Part shown: piece after piece, positions 31,863 through 40,028 of the stretch
Layout: each line of letters begins with the position of its first letter
Position numbering within the stretch: the stretch's first letter is position 1
NCBI GenBank assembly: GCA_944349855.1
Contig: CALVNS010000009.1
Location: forward strand, 17,515-81,514
Reading direction: 5' to 3'
Length of the DNA: 64,000 nt
DNA from: an uncultured Eubacteriales bacterium
Lineage (GTDB): Bacteria > Bacillota > Clostridia > Christensenellales > Aristaeellaceae
Notes under the pieces: generated by a model
Told to the model about the DNA's origin: nothing
The model's database searches: none
The model's input: the letters and a program-made list of their open reading frames with translations, nothing else
Position numbers and translations under genes: made by a program

Positions 31863-33584
31863 ATGAACGCCGTTATTTACGCAAGGTTTTCGTCGCATAG
31901 CCAGCGGGAACAGTCCATCGAAGGTCAGCTCCGGGATTGCCACGAGTACGCAAAGCGCTATGATATAAACGTCGTCGGGGAATACATCGACCGTGCCATA
32001 TCCGGCATGACCGATGATCGGCCGGACTTTCAGCGCATGATCTCCGATGCTGCCAAAAAGCAGTTTGAGCGGATCATCGTCTGGAAATTGGATCGCTTTG
32101 CCCGCAATCGCTATGATTCGGCCCTCTACAAGCACAAGCTCAAGCAATATGGCATCCGCGTCATATCTGCCATGGAGAACGTCGGAGAGGGGGATGAATC
32201 AATCCTCCTGGAAGCGCTCCTTGAGGCGTCTGCGGAGTATTATTCCCTTGACCTAAAGAAAAAGATCCTTCGCGGCCAGCGTGAAACCATCGCAAAGGGC
32301 CGTTGGTGTGGCGGGCCTACCCCGTATGGCTATAAGGCCGTGGAGGGTAAGCTGCTGGCGGATGAAAAAACCGCGCCGATCATCCGCTATGTTTTTGAGC
32401 AGTATGCCCAGGGCATCCCGATGAAGAAGATCATCGACGAGTTGAAACGTCGTGGCGTCCGCAGCTCCCGCGGTGGGGAGCTGACCTATACTACTTTTTC
32501 CCGCGCCATCACCAATCCTGTGTATATCGGCAATTTCACATACAAGGGCGAAGTGATAGACGGCGTTGCACAAGCCTTGGTAGACGAGGACGTGTTCAAC
32601 CAGGCGCAGATCATCGTCAAGGCCAACGCTCACGCTCCGGCAGCCAATAAGGCGAATGTGGAGTATATGCTACAGGGCAAGGCATTCTGCGGGCATTGTG
32701 GCTCCCATATGATTGGCGAGAGCGGCAGAAGCCGTAACGGAGACACTTATTATTACTACTCCTGTGCTGCTCGCAAAAAGAAGCACTCCTGCCGGAAGAA
32801 AAACGAGAAGAAGGACTTTATCGAGTGGTATGTTGTTGAGCAAACCTTGGAATATGTTCTCACTCCCGCCCGTATACGGGACATCGCAAAAGCCGTCGTC
32901 GCCGAATATGACAAGGAGTTTTCGGAAAGTAGGGTAGAGGAATTCGAAAGGGCCATTAAGCAGTATGAGCGAGAGCTGGATAAGCTGGTCGATGCTCTGG
33001 TGGATGCTCCGAAGGTAGCTCATAAACGCATCTACGAGAAGATGGAAACCCTGGAGGCGCAAAAAGCCTCCATGGAAAATGAGTTGGTCAAGCTGCGGAT
33101 CGCCAGTGAAATTCGTTTCACCGAAGAAGAAGTACGGGCATGGCTTCGCCGCTTCTGCACCGGTGACCTCTTTGATCTCGAATTTCGCCGCAACATCATC
33201 GACACCTTTATCAACTGCATCTATCTATACGATGATCACATCATCATATTTTACAACATTAAGGGCGGAAAACAGGTTTCCTATGTTGACCTTTCTGAAT
33301 CACTGGAAGCCGGTTCAGAGGGCAGTGGTTCGGATTTGAACGCAAATGCTCCACCAACGCCCGAATGTATTGACATTCGGGTTTTTTTATTACCTCTTTG
33401 GTCAAGGGAGGCGAGGGCGCGATGTCGCACAACGATCTGCCGTGCGGGCAGCGCTATATGGACTGGCTCATGGGCGAGGTGGACCGGCACTACGGCGTCG
33501 AGCCCGCCGGCATTGCGCCCGCAAGGCGCGGCTATTACGGCCAGACCTGGAAGGTCCAGGGCGCGGGGCGCGCGTACTTCCTGA
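31863..33584 (+). CDS. Large serine recombinase (phage integrase)
   Basis: This integrase catalyses attP x attB recombination. The resolvase domain covers about 1-145 with nucleophile Ser10 in IYARFSS and the helix IVWKLDRFARNRYDS; the recombinase domain covers about 155-260 (GGPTPYGYKAVEG); a zinc ribbon follows near 280-312 (CGHCGSHM, then C-x-n-C) and a coiled coil near 355-410. The recognisable protein ends around residue 500. The reading frame continues through the att junction and 160 bases into the next host gene, so its present C-terminus is partly host-encoded. The natural stop cannot be seen here. Confidence 0.92.
   Translation: MNAVIYARFSSHSQREQSIEGQLRDCHEYAKRYDINVVGEYIDRAISGMTDDRPDFQRMISDAAKKQFERIIVWKLDRFARNRYDSALYKHKLKQYGIRVISAMENVGEGDESILLEALLEASAEYYSLDLKKKILRGQRETIAKGRWCGGPTPYGYKAVEGKLLADEKTAPIIRYVFEQYAQGIPMKKIIDELKRRGVRSSRGGELTYTTFSRAITNPVYIGNFTYKGEVIDGVAQALVDEDVFNQAQIIVKANAHAPAANKANVEYMLQGKAFCGHCGSHMIGESGRSRNGDTYYYYSCAARKKKHSCRKKNEKKDFIEWYVVEQTLEYVLTPARIRDIAKAVVAEYDKEFSESRVEEFERAIKQYERELDKLVDALVDAPKVAHKRIYEKMETLEAQKASMENELVKLRIASEIRFTEEEVRAWLRRFCTGDLFDLEFRRNIIDTFINCIYLYDDHIIIFYNIKGGKQVSYVDLSESLEAGSEGSGSDLNANAPPTPECIDIRVFLLPLWSREARARCRTTICRAGSAIWTGSWARWTGTTASSPPALRPQGAAITARPGRSRARGARTS
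33290..33421. other. Right prophage-host junction (attR zone)
   Basis: Phage-like composition and the integrase frame end here, and GC-rich chromosomal coding begins with the kinase gene at 33422. The attachment core must lie in this zone because the integrase frame has no stop before host DNA. The exact core cannot be set without the left junction, which is off the window. Confidence 0.65.
33360..33388 (+). terminator. Intrinsic terminator after integrase
   Basis: Perfect 8-bp arms CCCGAATG (33360-33367) and CATTCGGG (33374-33381), loop TATTGA, then seven T. It ends integrase transcription or belonged to the host locus before insertion. Confidence 0.85.
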
Positions 33585-34378
33585 AGACGGACGCGCTGGC
33601 GTTTCATCAGGCGAGGTTTCAAGGGAGCCTGCCGGTGATCGCATATCTGTACGATCACGGCGCGGATTTCGTCGGCCGTGTGATACCCACCCGGGAGGGC
33701 CGGCTGCACGCGCGCATGGGCGACGCGGTGGCGGGCCTGTTTGAATGGGTGGACGGCGAGAACGTGGAGACGGACGAGACCAAGGCGGCGGAATACCGGC
33801 TGCTCAGCCGGGTGTACGCGCTGTCGAGGCCGGGATTTGCCATCCCCACGGCGGTATTTTCGGATGAGGCGGCCGCGCGCTTTTACCAGCTGTGGGCGGC
33901 GCTTGAGGCAGCCCCGCGCGCGGACGCGGACCGTGCGCTGCTGGCCGTGCTGGAGCGCTTCCGGGAACAGACGGCCCACTGCGCCGCGCGGCTTGCGCAT
34001 ATGGCGCGCCTTTGCCGGGACGGGGACGTCGCCTTCTACCTGACGCATGGGGATGCCGGCGGCAATTTCTTCGTCGGCGGCGGCAGGCACTACATCTTCG
34101 ACTGGGACGAGGTCATGTACGCGCCCCTGGAGCGAGACGCGTGGGTCATGGGCTGCTACGGCTGGGCGCGGCAGCTGTTCGAGGAGACGCTCCGCGCCCG
34201 CGGCATTCCCTGCCGGCTGCGGCCGGAGCGGCTGGCCTTCTACTGTTATCACATGTATTTCTTCTATCTGGGCGAGATGCTCATGGTGCACGCCGTGAGC
34301 GACCAGACGGAGCGGATCCGGGGCTATCTGGAGGACGGCTGGATCCTGAGCCGGGTGGCGTATGCCGACACGGTCTGA
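33422..34378 (+). CDS. APH/CotS-like phosphotransferase-fold protein
   Basis: A 318-residue protein of the aminoglycoside/choline kinase fold. The catalytic loop THGDAGGNFF and metal-binding FDWDEV are present (near 213-240), as in APH and spore-coat CotS-type kinases, and an early strand YFLKTD supplies the ATP-binding Lys. GGGAGG precedes the ATG at 33422. Substrate is unknown: CotS-like proteins function in spores, but homology is too broad to choose. It is the first complete host gene right of the prophage. Confidence 0.8.
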   Translation: MSHNDLPCGQRYMDWLMGEVDRHYGVEPAGIAPARRGYYGQTWKVQGAGRAYFLKTDALAFHQARFQGSLPVIAYLYDHGADFVGRVIPTREGRLHARMGDAVAGLFEWVDGENVETDETKAAEYRLLSRVYALSRPGFAIPTAVFSDEAAARFYQLWAALEAAPRADADRALLAVLERFREQTAHCAARLAHMARLCRDGDVAFYLTHGDAGGNFFVGGGRHYIFDWDEVMYAPLERDAWVMGCYGWARQLFEETLRARGIPCRLRPERLAFYCYHMYFFYLGEMLMVHAVSDQTERIRGYLEDGWILSRVAYADTV

Positions 34379-34409
34379 GCGCCATGGAATGGGAAAGGAC
34401 GTGCTGAGG

Positions 34410-35261
34410 ATGAAGAGACGTTGGACATGGGGCCTGTGGCCCCTGCTGGCGGCCGCGCCGGGCGTGGCCGTCGGGTGTGCGGTCATGCGTGTGCAGGGCG
34501 TGGGCGCTTCGGCAATCCTGCAAAACGTCGCGGCGCTGCTCGTGGGCGGCGTGGGCGCGTGGCTCTATGTGGCCGCGCCGCGCGGCGGGAGGGCCTGGAG
34601 CCGGCATGCCGGCATGCTGTTGTGCGCGGGACTGCTGCTGTGCACGTTCCTGGACGCCGGCCTGCAGGGCGTGCACCGGTGGATCCGGCTGGGGCCGCTG
34701 GCGCTGAACGCGGCGTTTCTGGCCGTGCCTGCCGCGCTGATCGGGCTGGACCGCCGGATGCGGGAGGGGAGGACGTATGAGGCGTGCGCGTGGGGCGTGG
34801 CCGTCGGCGCGCTGCTGCTCCTGCAGCTGGATGCGTCCATGGCCAGCGCGCTGGCGCTGGCCGCGGTCCCAGTGCTGCTGCAGGGACAAAAAAATCGGGC
34901 GGCCCGTTGGGTCGCCCTCTGCGCGCTGTTTGCGCTGGCAGTCGCGTCGTGGCTGCGGCCCGATCCGCTGGAGCCGGTCGCGCACGTGGAGGGAATGCTG
35001 TCGCTGGCCTGGACGTGCGGCCCGGGATACGGGCTGCTGAGCCTGCTGTCGCTGGCGATCCTGTTCATCCCGTTTGCGCTCGGCCCGCGCCGCCAGCCTG
35101 CGCGCGCGCTGTGCGCGGGCAACGCGCTGCTGTTTGCAGGGCTGCTGCTCAGCACCCGCTTTGGCGCGTTCCCGGTGCCCGTGCTCGGCGGCGGCGCGTC
35201 GCCCATCCTGGGCTATCTGCTCGCCGCGGCGCACGCCGTGCGGCGGATGCGGGCGGACTGA
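34410..35261 (+). CDS. Divergent, short SEDS-like membrane protein
   Basis: A 283-residue protein with about eight to nine membrane segments. Three pieces echo FtsW/RodA/SpoVE signatures in the right order: GVHRWIRLGPL (87-97), LQLDASMASALAL (138-150) and FPVPVLGGGASPILGYL (254-270). The PSE motif that normally follows GxxRWI is absent and the protein is about 100 residues shorter than usual. I infer a remote SEDS relative of unknown activity. AAAGGA lies ten bases before the ATG at 34410. It follows the kinase gene by 31 bases, so probably shares its transcript. Confidence 0.6.
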   Translation: MKRRWTWGLWPLLAAAPGVAVGCAVMRVQGVGASAILQNVAALLVGGVGAWLYVAAPRGGRAWSRHAGMLLCAGLLLCTFLDAGLQGVHRWIRLGPLALNAAFLAVPAALIGLDRRMREGRTYEACAWGVAVGALLLLQLDASMASALALAAVPVLLQGQKNRAARWVALCALFALAVASWLRPDPLEPVAHVEGMLSLAWTCGPGYGLLSLLSLAILFIPFALGPRRQPARALCAGNALLFAGLLLSTRFGAFPVPVLGGGASPILGYLLAAAHAVRRMRAD

Positions 35262-35283
35262 CGGCTCAGGCCCCGCCCGAAGT

Positions 35284-36396
35284 TCAGGCCCCGCCCGCGC
35301 CGCCCAGCAGCTCGCGCAGCGCGTCGGCGAGCGCGTCGATCCGGTCGCGCCGCAGGGCGTAGCGATAGCGCACGCCCTCCTTGCGCGCGTCCAGCAGGCC
35401 GCCGTGCATCAGTTCCGCCATGTGGTGCGAGATCGTGGCGGGCGTCAGGCGCATTCGCTGCACGATCTCCTGGCCGTAGAGCGGGCCGCGGGCGAGCATG
35501 GACAGGATCTGCATGCGCCGCGGATCGGCGAGCGCCTTGAGCGCGGGCATCAGCGCCTCCGCGGGGTCCAGACGCTCCTCCTCCCGCGCAAGCGGGCAGA
35601 AGAGCAGCCCCCACAGCAGCTGCTGGCGCTCCGGCAGCCCTACCGCCCGGGCGCAGGTCGCATCGCTCTGCGCGCAGATGCGCGTGGGCGCGAACGCGAG
35701 CGGCTGGATGGGGCAATCCGCGGCGTCCAGCGAGACGCCGTAGCGCGTGAGAAACGACTGCGCGCCGCCCGCGTGGGCGACGGCCTCGTCCGTCTCCTCG
35801 CGAAACAGGCGCATCAGCGGCTCCAGCAGCGGCAGGGCCTGCTCCAGGAGCGGGCGCGTCTGCGCCAGGACGTCCAGCATCGCGTCGCGCCGCGCGTCAT
35901 AGCGGAAGAACAGGTCGCACGCCGCCCACTTGGTCGCGTCCGACAGCCCTGCGCCGGCGAGCGCCCGCACGAACGCCGCCTCCGGATCGCCCCAGCCGGT
36001 GTCCGTTGGCTCCGGATCGGGGAGCAGCGCGCCCAGCAGCCGCCGTGCGATCAGCGCCCGCCGCTCCGCCTCTGTGGCATCCGGCACGCGCGCGAGGAAG
36101 CGTTCGGTCAGCAGGATGGCACAGGCGGGGCTGGCGTTGGCCCCGGGCAGCGAAAAGTCGGCCCGCAGCGATTCGGGCGCAAAGGGCAGGCGCGACGTCA
36201 CCGCGTCGTACGCCGCCTCCAGCGGGCCGAAGAGCGCGTCCGCGCGCGCATCCGACAGGCGGAACCGGCGCGCATAGTGCGCACGCAGCTGCGCAGGCGT
36301 CAGGGCCGGGTCGTCGGCCTGCGCCGGATCGCCGGCGAAGCACTCCAGCAGCAGGCAACACTCCAAATCCATATCCAGTCCGGGCAAAAACGTCAT
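35284..36396 (-). CDS. ArsR-type regulator with DUF5937-like N-terminus
   Basis: A 370-residue regulator. The C-terminal winged helix at about 280-355 is ArsR-like: LKALADPRRMQILSMLARGP followed by TPATISHHMAELMHGGLL. The long N-terminal region looks like the DUF5937 sensor domain. Its start overlaps the MFS exporter gene by four bases, forming a two-gene operon. It probably represses the operon in response to a compound the exporter removes. Confidence 0.85.
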   Translation of the reverse strand: MTFLPGLDMDLECCLLLECFAGDPAQADDPALTPAQLRAHYARRFRLSDARADALFGPLEAAYDAVTSRLPFAPESLRADFSLPGANASPACAILLTERFLARVPDATEAERRALIARRLLGALLPDPEPTDTGWGDPEAAFVRALAGAGLSDATKWAACDLFFRYDARRDAMLDVLAQTRPLLEQALPLLEPLMRLFREETDEAVAHAGGAQSFLTRYGVSLDAADCPIQPLAFAPTRICAQSDATCARAVGLPERQQLLWGLLFCPLAREEERLDPAEALMPALKALADPRRMQILSMLARGPLYGQEIVQRMRLTPATISHHMAELMHGGLLDARKEGVRYRYALRRDRIDALADALRELLGGAGGA

Positions 36397-37679
36397 GACA
36401 AAACCTCCTTCTGGGATGGCGCAGCGGGAGCTGCGGTCACCTCGTCAAAGCGGGCATAGCCGCGCATGCGCGAGAGCACGGCCGTGATGCACAGCAGCAG
36501 CGCGCCCGAGACCGCGATCACCGCCGCGATGGGCAGCACGCCCGCCGCCGCCGCGCACAGCAGCGCGCCCAGCGGCGTGGCGGCATTGAGCACTGCGTTG
36601 GTCAGGCCGCTCATGCGGCCGATCACGTCGCGCCCGATGCAGCGCATGAACGCCGCGGAGTAGAGCGTGGTGAGCACGCCGAAGCCCACGCCGGTCAGGC
36701 CGAAGACGCCCAGCGCCGCGGCCAGACGCGCCGGGGCCGGCTCCAGCAGCGGCGCGCCGCCCAGCAGCAGCAGGCACGCGCCCAGAGACGCGAGCGTGGC
36801 GAAGAACATGCGCCGCCCGCCCATGCGCAGCTTGGGCATCGCCAGCGCACCCAGCGCCATGCCCGCCGAGATGAGCAGCTCCATCGCCGAGAGCATGCCC
36901 GCGCCCGCGCCCAGCACATCCACCACGTAGGGCGTGCCCAGCGCGCTCATCGGCACGAGGGCAAAGTTCATCAGCGCGCCGGCGAGCAGCAGCAACAGCA
37001 CGAAGCGGTCGCCGCGCACGGCGTAGCGCACGCCCTCCAGCAGCTGCATGCGCAGGCCGCCTTCCACGGCATGCGGCGTCTGCGCACGACGGGGCCGCAG
37101 CCGCGCCACGACGCACGCGGAGAACAGGAACGTCGCCGCGTCGATCGCCAGCACCCCGGGCGTGCCCAGCAGCGCCACCGCGCCGCCCGCCAGGCACAGG
37201 CCCACGACCTCCGCGGTCCGCTCTAGCGCGCCGGACAGCCCTGCGCCCAGCGTGTACTTGTCCTCGTCCAGCAGCAGCGGCCGCAGCGCGACCCCTGCCG
37301 GGATGCGCAGCGCCTCCAGGCTGGAGATGGCCAGCGTCGTTGCCGCCAGCATCCACGGCGTCAACCGCCCTGCGCCGTAGAGCAGCGCCGTGAGCAGCAC
37401 CGCCGCGCCGCGCCCCACGTCGCACAGCGCCATGATCCGCTGCAGGCGCCCGCACCGGTCCGCCCAGACGCCCGCCAGCGGCTGCAGCAGGACCGTCGGC
37501 AGCGCGTTGAGCGCCACCAGCGCCGCCATCAGCGACGCGCTGCCCGTCACCTCGTACATCATCAGCGAATAGGCGATCATGTCCAGCGAGTCGCCAAAGC
37601 GGCTGACCGTGTTGGCCGCCAGCAGCCGCAGGTACATCCGCTGGCTGCGCAGGATGGCATATTTGTTGTTAGACGGCAT
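36393..37679 (-). CDS. MFS exporter
   Basis: A 428-residue major facilitator transporter with 12 predicted membrane spans. The loop 2-3 motif appears as GVWADRCGRLQRI near 70. The family resembles macrolide/enterobactin-type MFS_3 exporters. The ATG at 37679 follows AAAGGATG. It is cotranscribed with the ArsR-type regulator, so an efflux role under that regulator is likely; the substrate is unknown. Confidence 0.88.
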   Translation of the reverse strand: MPSNNKYAILRSQRMYLRLLAANTVSRFGDSLDMIAYSLMMYEVTGSASLMAALVALNALPTVLLQPLAGVWADRCGRLQRIMALCDVGRGAAVLLTALLYGAGRLTPWMLAATTLAISSLEALRIPAGVALRPLLLDEDKYTLGAGLSGALERTAEVVGLCLAGGAVALLGTPGVLAIDAATFLFSACVVARLRPRRAQTPHAVEGGLRMQLLEGVRYAVRGDRFVLLLLLAGALMNFALVPMSALGTPYVVDVLGAGAGMLSAMELLISAGMALGALAMPKLRMGGRRMFFATLASLGACLLLLGGAPLLEPAPARLAAALGVFGLTGVGFGVLTTLYSAAFMRCIGRDVIGRMSGLTNAVLNAATPLGALLCAAAAGVLPIAAVIAVSGALLLCITAVLSRMRGYARFDEVTAAPAAPSQKEVLS

Positions 37680-37711
37680 GCAAATACATCCTTTCACGAT
37701 CATCTAACGAA

Positions 37712-37740
37712 AGGATAGCAGAAGCATGCCGCCTTGTCAA
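37712..37740 (-). promoter_or_regulatory. Promoter of MFS/ArsR operon with inverted repeat
   Basis: TTGACA (37740-37735), 17-bp spacer and TATCCT (37717-37712). Downstream, CCTTTC and GAAAGG (13-bp gap) form an inverted repeat spanning the start point and ribosome site, a plausible ArsR operator. The leader also holds palindromic ATCTTAAGAT near 37762. Confidence 0.75.
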
Positions 37741-37781
37741 GGAAATATTCGAAAAATATCTTAAGATAAATTAGACGAATA

Positions 37782-39863
37782 TCATCCGACTGCGTTGCCG
37801 GAGAAGGGCGCGTCCGGCGGGATGAGCGTCGGGGACGGCGTGGCCGTGGGAATGGCCGTGGCGGTCGGGACGGGCGTGGCCGTGGGGATGGCCGTCGGCG
37901 CGGGCGTGGCGGTCGGGAGGGCCGTGGGGCCCGGGGTGGCGGTGACGAAGAAGGCGTCGGGCTCCGGCGTGCGCACGGCGGTGGGCGCGGGCGACGGGGT
38001 GGGCGTGAGCACGGGCGACGCGGTGGGCGCGGGGGAGACGGTGGGCACGGCGCTGGGGCTGAGGTCGGGGCTGTAGAGCAGCGCGAGGGTCTGCTGGCCG
38101 GCGACGCCGTCGACGCTCAGGCCGTGGTCGCGCTGGAAGGCCTCGACGGCCTCGATGGTGCCGCCGTAATAGCCGCCGGTGACGGTGCCGTGATAGTAGC
38201 CCAGCTCCTGGAGCCTGCGCTGCAGGAAGTAGACGGCCTCGCTCTCCGTGCCGCGCTTGAGGATGCCCGAGTAGGCGGGGAAGTTGACGCCGTCGTAGAC
38301 GGGCTCGGCGGTGGGCTGGGGCGTGACGGCGGGCAGCATGGTGCCGTAGTCCAGGGGTGGCGGCTTGAGCGACTCGGTGAGCTCGGGGTCGGGCTCGCCC
38401 TCGAAGATGCGGATGATCGTGCCCGCCTGGCAGTTGTCATAGATCCACTTGGCGTCCGCCACGAGCAGGCGCACGCAGCCGTGGGAGGCGGGCGTGCCCA
38501 GCGCCTCGTAGGAGCTGACGGCCAGGTCGTCCTCATTGGGCGAGTAGTAGAGCACGGAGTGGAAGGCGTTGAGCGAGTCGATGCGGGTCAGGTACTGCGC
38601 GTGCGAATCCCACTGGGGGAAGTAGCCCCAACGGGCGCGCTTGGCCGGCATCTTGACGGTCTCCACGGGCGTGGGATGGCTGGAGGTGCCGGTGGAGCAG
38701 ATCATCTGGCGCACGACGATGGTGTACTGCCCGGCTTCGTCCAGGCCGTAGGCAGTGGTGATCTGGTTGGTCAGATCGACCTCGAGCAGGTAGGGCATGG
38801 GCGCGGGCGTGGCCGTCGGGCGCGGCGTGGCCCAGGAGGGCACGGGCTGCGGGTCGGCAAAGAGCGCGGCCTGCGTGTCCTGTCCGGCGACGCCGTCGAC
38901 GGTCAGGCCGTTGTTCTTCTGGAAGGCCCGCACCGCGTCGCGCGTGTGGCGGTAGTAGCCGCCGGTGACCTTCGCGTCGAAGTAGCCCAGCTCGGCAAGG
39001 CGCTGCTGCAGCGCGGCCACGTCGTCGCCGGTGTCGCCATACTCGAGCTTGCGCTCATAGGTGAAGGGCATGGGCGTGGCCGAGACGCCCGGCTGCGCGG
39101 GCGCAGGCGTGGGGGAGGGCGTGGGCGTTGCGGCGGGCTGCAGGTCGGCCGGGGAGGCGACCGTGCCGTCCGAGCGCACGCACTCACCCATCATCTTGCC
39201 CCAGGTGTCCGGGCCGACGACGCCGTCGCGCGACAGGCCGTTGCGCAGCTGGAACGAGCGCACCGCCTCCTCGGTCTTGTCGTAGTAGCCGCCGGTCACG
39301 TTCTCGCGGAAGTAGCCCAGCTCGGCCAGGCGCGTCTGCACGGCGCGCACGTCGTCGCCCTCCGCGCCGTAGGTCAGCGTGCGCGTGAACGTCGCGCCCG
39401 CATAGGCCGAGCCCGTGGGCGCGGGCGTCGCCGTGGCCGGGATGATCCATCCGCTGGTGTCCAGCGTGGGCGCGGCGGCCGGCGTGGGCGTCGAAGCGGG
39501 CGCTACGCCGCCAATGGACGCGGCGTTCTCGTCCATGAGCGTGTTCCAGGTGGTGGCGTTGACGCGGCCGGTCTGCGCCAGGCCCGTGCGCTGCTGGAAG
39601 GCGAGCACCGCCGCGCCGACGGCCTCGTCATATACGTCGCCCGTGCCGTCGGCCAGATAGCCCAGCGCGAACAGGCGCTGACGCACCAGCGAGACAGCCT
39701 CGCCCGTGGCGCCCACGTACAGCTGCGCAAAGGGCGTGGGCGCGGGCGCGGCGTCCTGCGCCGCACCGGCCTCGGACGATTCGGGCATGACGATGATCTC
39801 CGCGCGCACACAGGGCGCGAACAGGAACAGCAGCAGGCATAGCAGCGCGGCGGCGCGTTTCAT
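37782..39863 (-). CDS. Secreted L,D-transpeptidase with four peptidoglycan-binding domains
   Basis: A 693-residue exported cell-wall enzyme. Signal peptide residues 1-21 end at ...APCVRA. Three PG_binding_1 domains precede and one follows the YkuD domain; each has the AxxFQ..NGL..DG pattern. The catalytic YkuD motif is SHGCVRL (near 452), with Cys as nucleophile, and links peptidoglycan stems 3-3 or attaches proteins. The last 90 residues are a Thr/Pro/Ala repeat (TPTPSPAPT, TATPAPTAIPT). AAGGAGA precedes the ATG at 39863; the longer upstream frame is not coding. Confidence 0.92.
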   Translation of the reverse strand: MKRAAALLCLLLFLFAPCVRAEIIVMPESSEAGAAQDAAPAPTPFAQLYVGATGEAVSLVRQRLFALGYLADGTGDVYDEAVGAAVLAFQQRTGLAQTGRVNATTWNTLMDENAASIGGVAPASTPTPAAAPTLDTSGWIIPATATPAPTGSAYAGATFTRTLTYGAEGDDVRAVQTRLAELGYFRENVTGGYYDKTEEAVRSFQLRNGLSRDGVVGPDTWGKMMGECVRSDGTVASPADLQPAATPTPSPTPAPAQPGVSATPMPFTYERKLEYGDTGDDVAALQQRLAELGYFDAKVTGGYYRHTRDAVRAFQKNNGLTVDGVAGQDTQAALFADPQPVPSWATPRPTATPAPMPYLLEVDLTNQITTAYGLDEAGQYTIVVRQMICSTGTSSHPTPVETVKMPAKRARWGYFPQWDSHAQYLTRIDSLNAFHSVLYYSPNEDDLAVSSYEALGTPASHGCVRLLVADAKWIYDNCQAGTIIRIFEGEPDPELTESLKPPPLDYGTMLPAVTPQPTAEPVYDGVNFPAYSGILKRGTESEAVYFLQRRLQELGYYHGTVTGGYYGGTIEAVEAFQRDHGLSVDGVAGQQTLALLYSPDLSPSAVPTVSPAPTASPVLTPTPSPAPTAVRTPEPDAFFVTATPGPTALPTATPAPTAIPTATPVPTATAIPTATPSPTLIPPDAPFSGNAVG
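37795..38076 (-). repeat. Thr-Pro-rich coding repeats of the transpeptidase tail
   Basis: Degenerate units of about 18 bp encode TATPxPT-like repeats at the transpeptidase C-terminus. They probably form an extended wall-spanning linker and may vary in copy number. Confidence 0.7.
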
Positions 39864-39894
39864 GGGCGCATCTCCTTCTGGTGGACTTACGTCT

Positions 39895-39923
39895 ATTGTA
39901 ACCGGACGCGTCGGTTTTTGCAA
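39895..39923 (-). promoter_or_regulatory. Promoter of L,D-transpeptidase gene
   Basis: TTGCAA (39923-39918), 17-bp spacer and TACAAT (39900-39895), reading leftward into the gene. Confidence 0.75.
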
Positions 39924-39963
39924 GATTTGTCGAATCGCGCCGCGCCCCACGCACATGAGACGA

Positions 39964-39992
39964 TTGACAAGGGCAAATGCCTGCCTTATAAT
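39964..39992 (+). promoter_or_regulatory. Promoter of PHP-domain gene
   Basis: Consensus TTGACA (39964-39969), 17-bp spacer and TATAAT (39987-39992), 37 bases before the start codon. Confidence 0.85.
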
Positions 39993-40028
39993 GAAGCAAA
40001 ATTCAGGAAACGCCAGGGGGGACGCGAC

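Larger units (their letters stand above)
1..33400. mobile_element. Integrated prophage, myovirus type, left end outside window
   Basis: A continuous phage genome runs from the left edge to about position 33,400. It holds packaging, lambda-like head, contractile tail, replication, lysogeny and serine integrase genes in normal phage order. Nearly all genes are on the minus strand; only the repressor, one unknown gene and the integrase are on the plus strand. Base composition rises sharply to high GC after about 33,400, where housekeeping genes begin. Baseplate, fibre and lysis genes are not seen and should lie beyond the left edge. All structural genes present are intact, so the element may be inducible; that is inference. 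Confidence 0.93.

Noticed and set aside
33320-33356. GGTTCG...CCACCA resembling the end of a tRNA gene near attR
   Set aside because: No T stem or acceptor partner can be paired; part of the integrase coding frame.
37795-38076. Regular short repeats as a possible CRISPR array
   Set aside because: Units are coding Thr-Pro repeats with no unique spacers.
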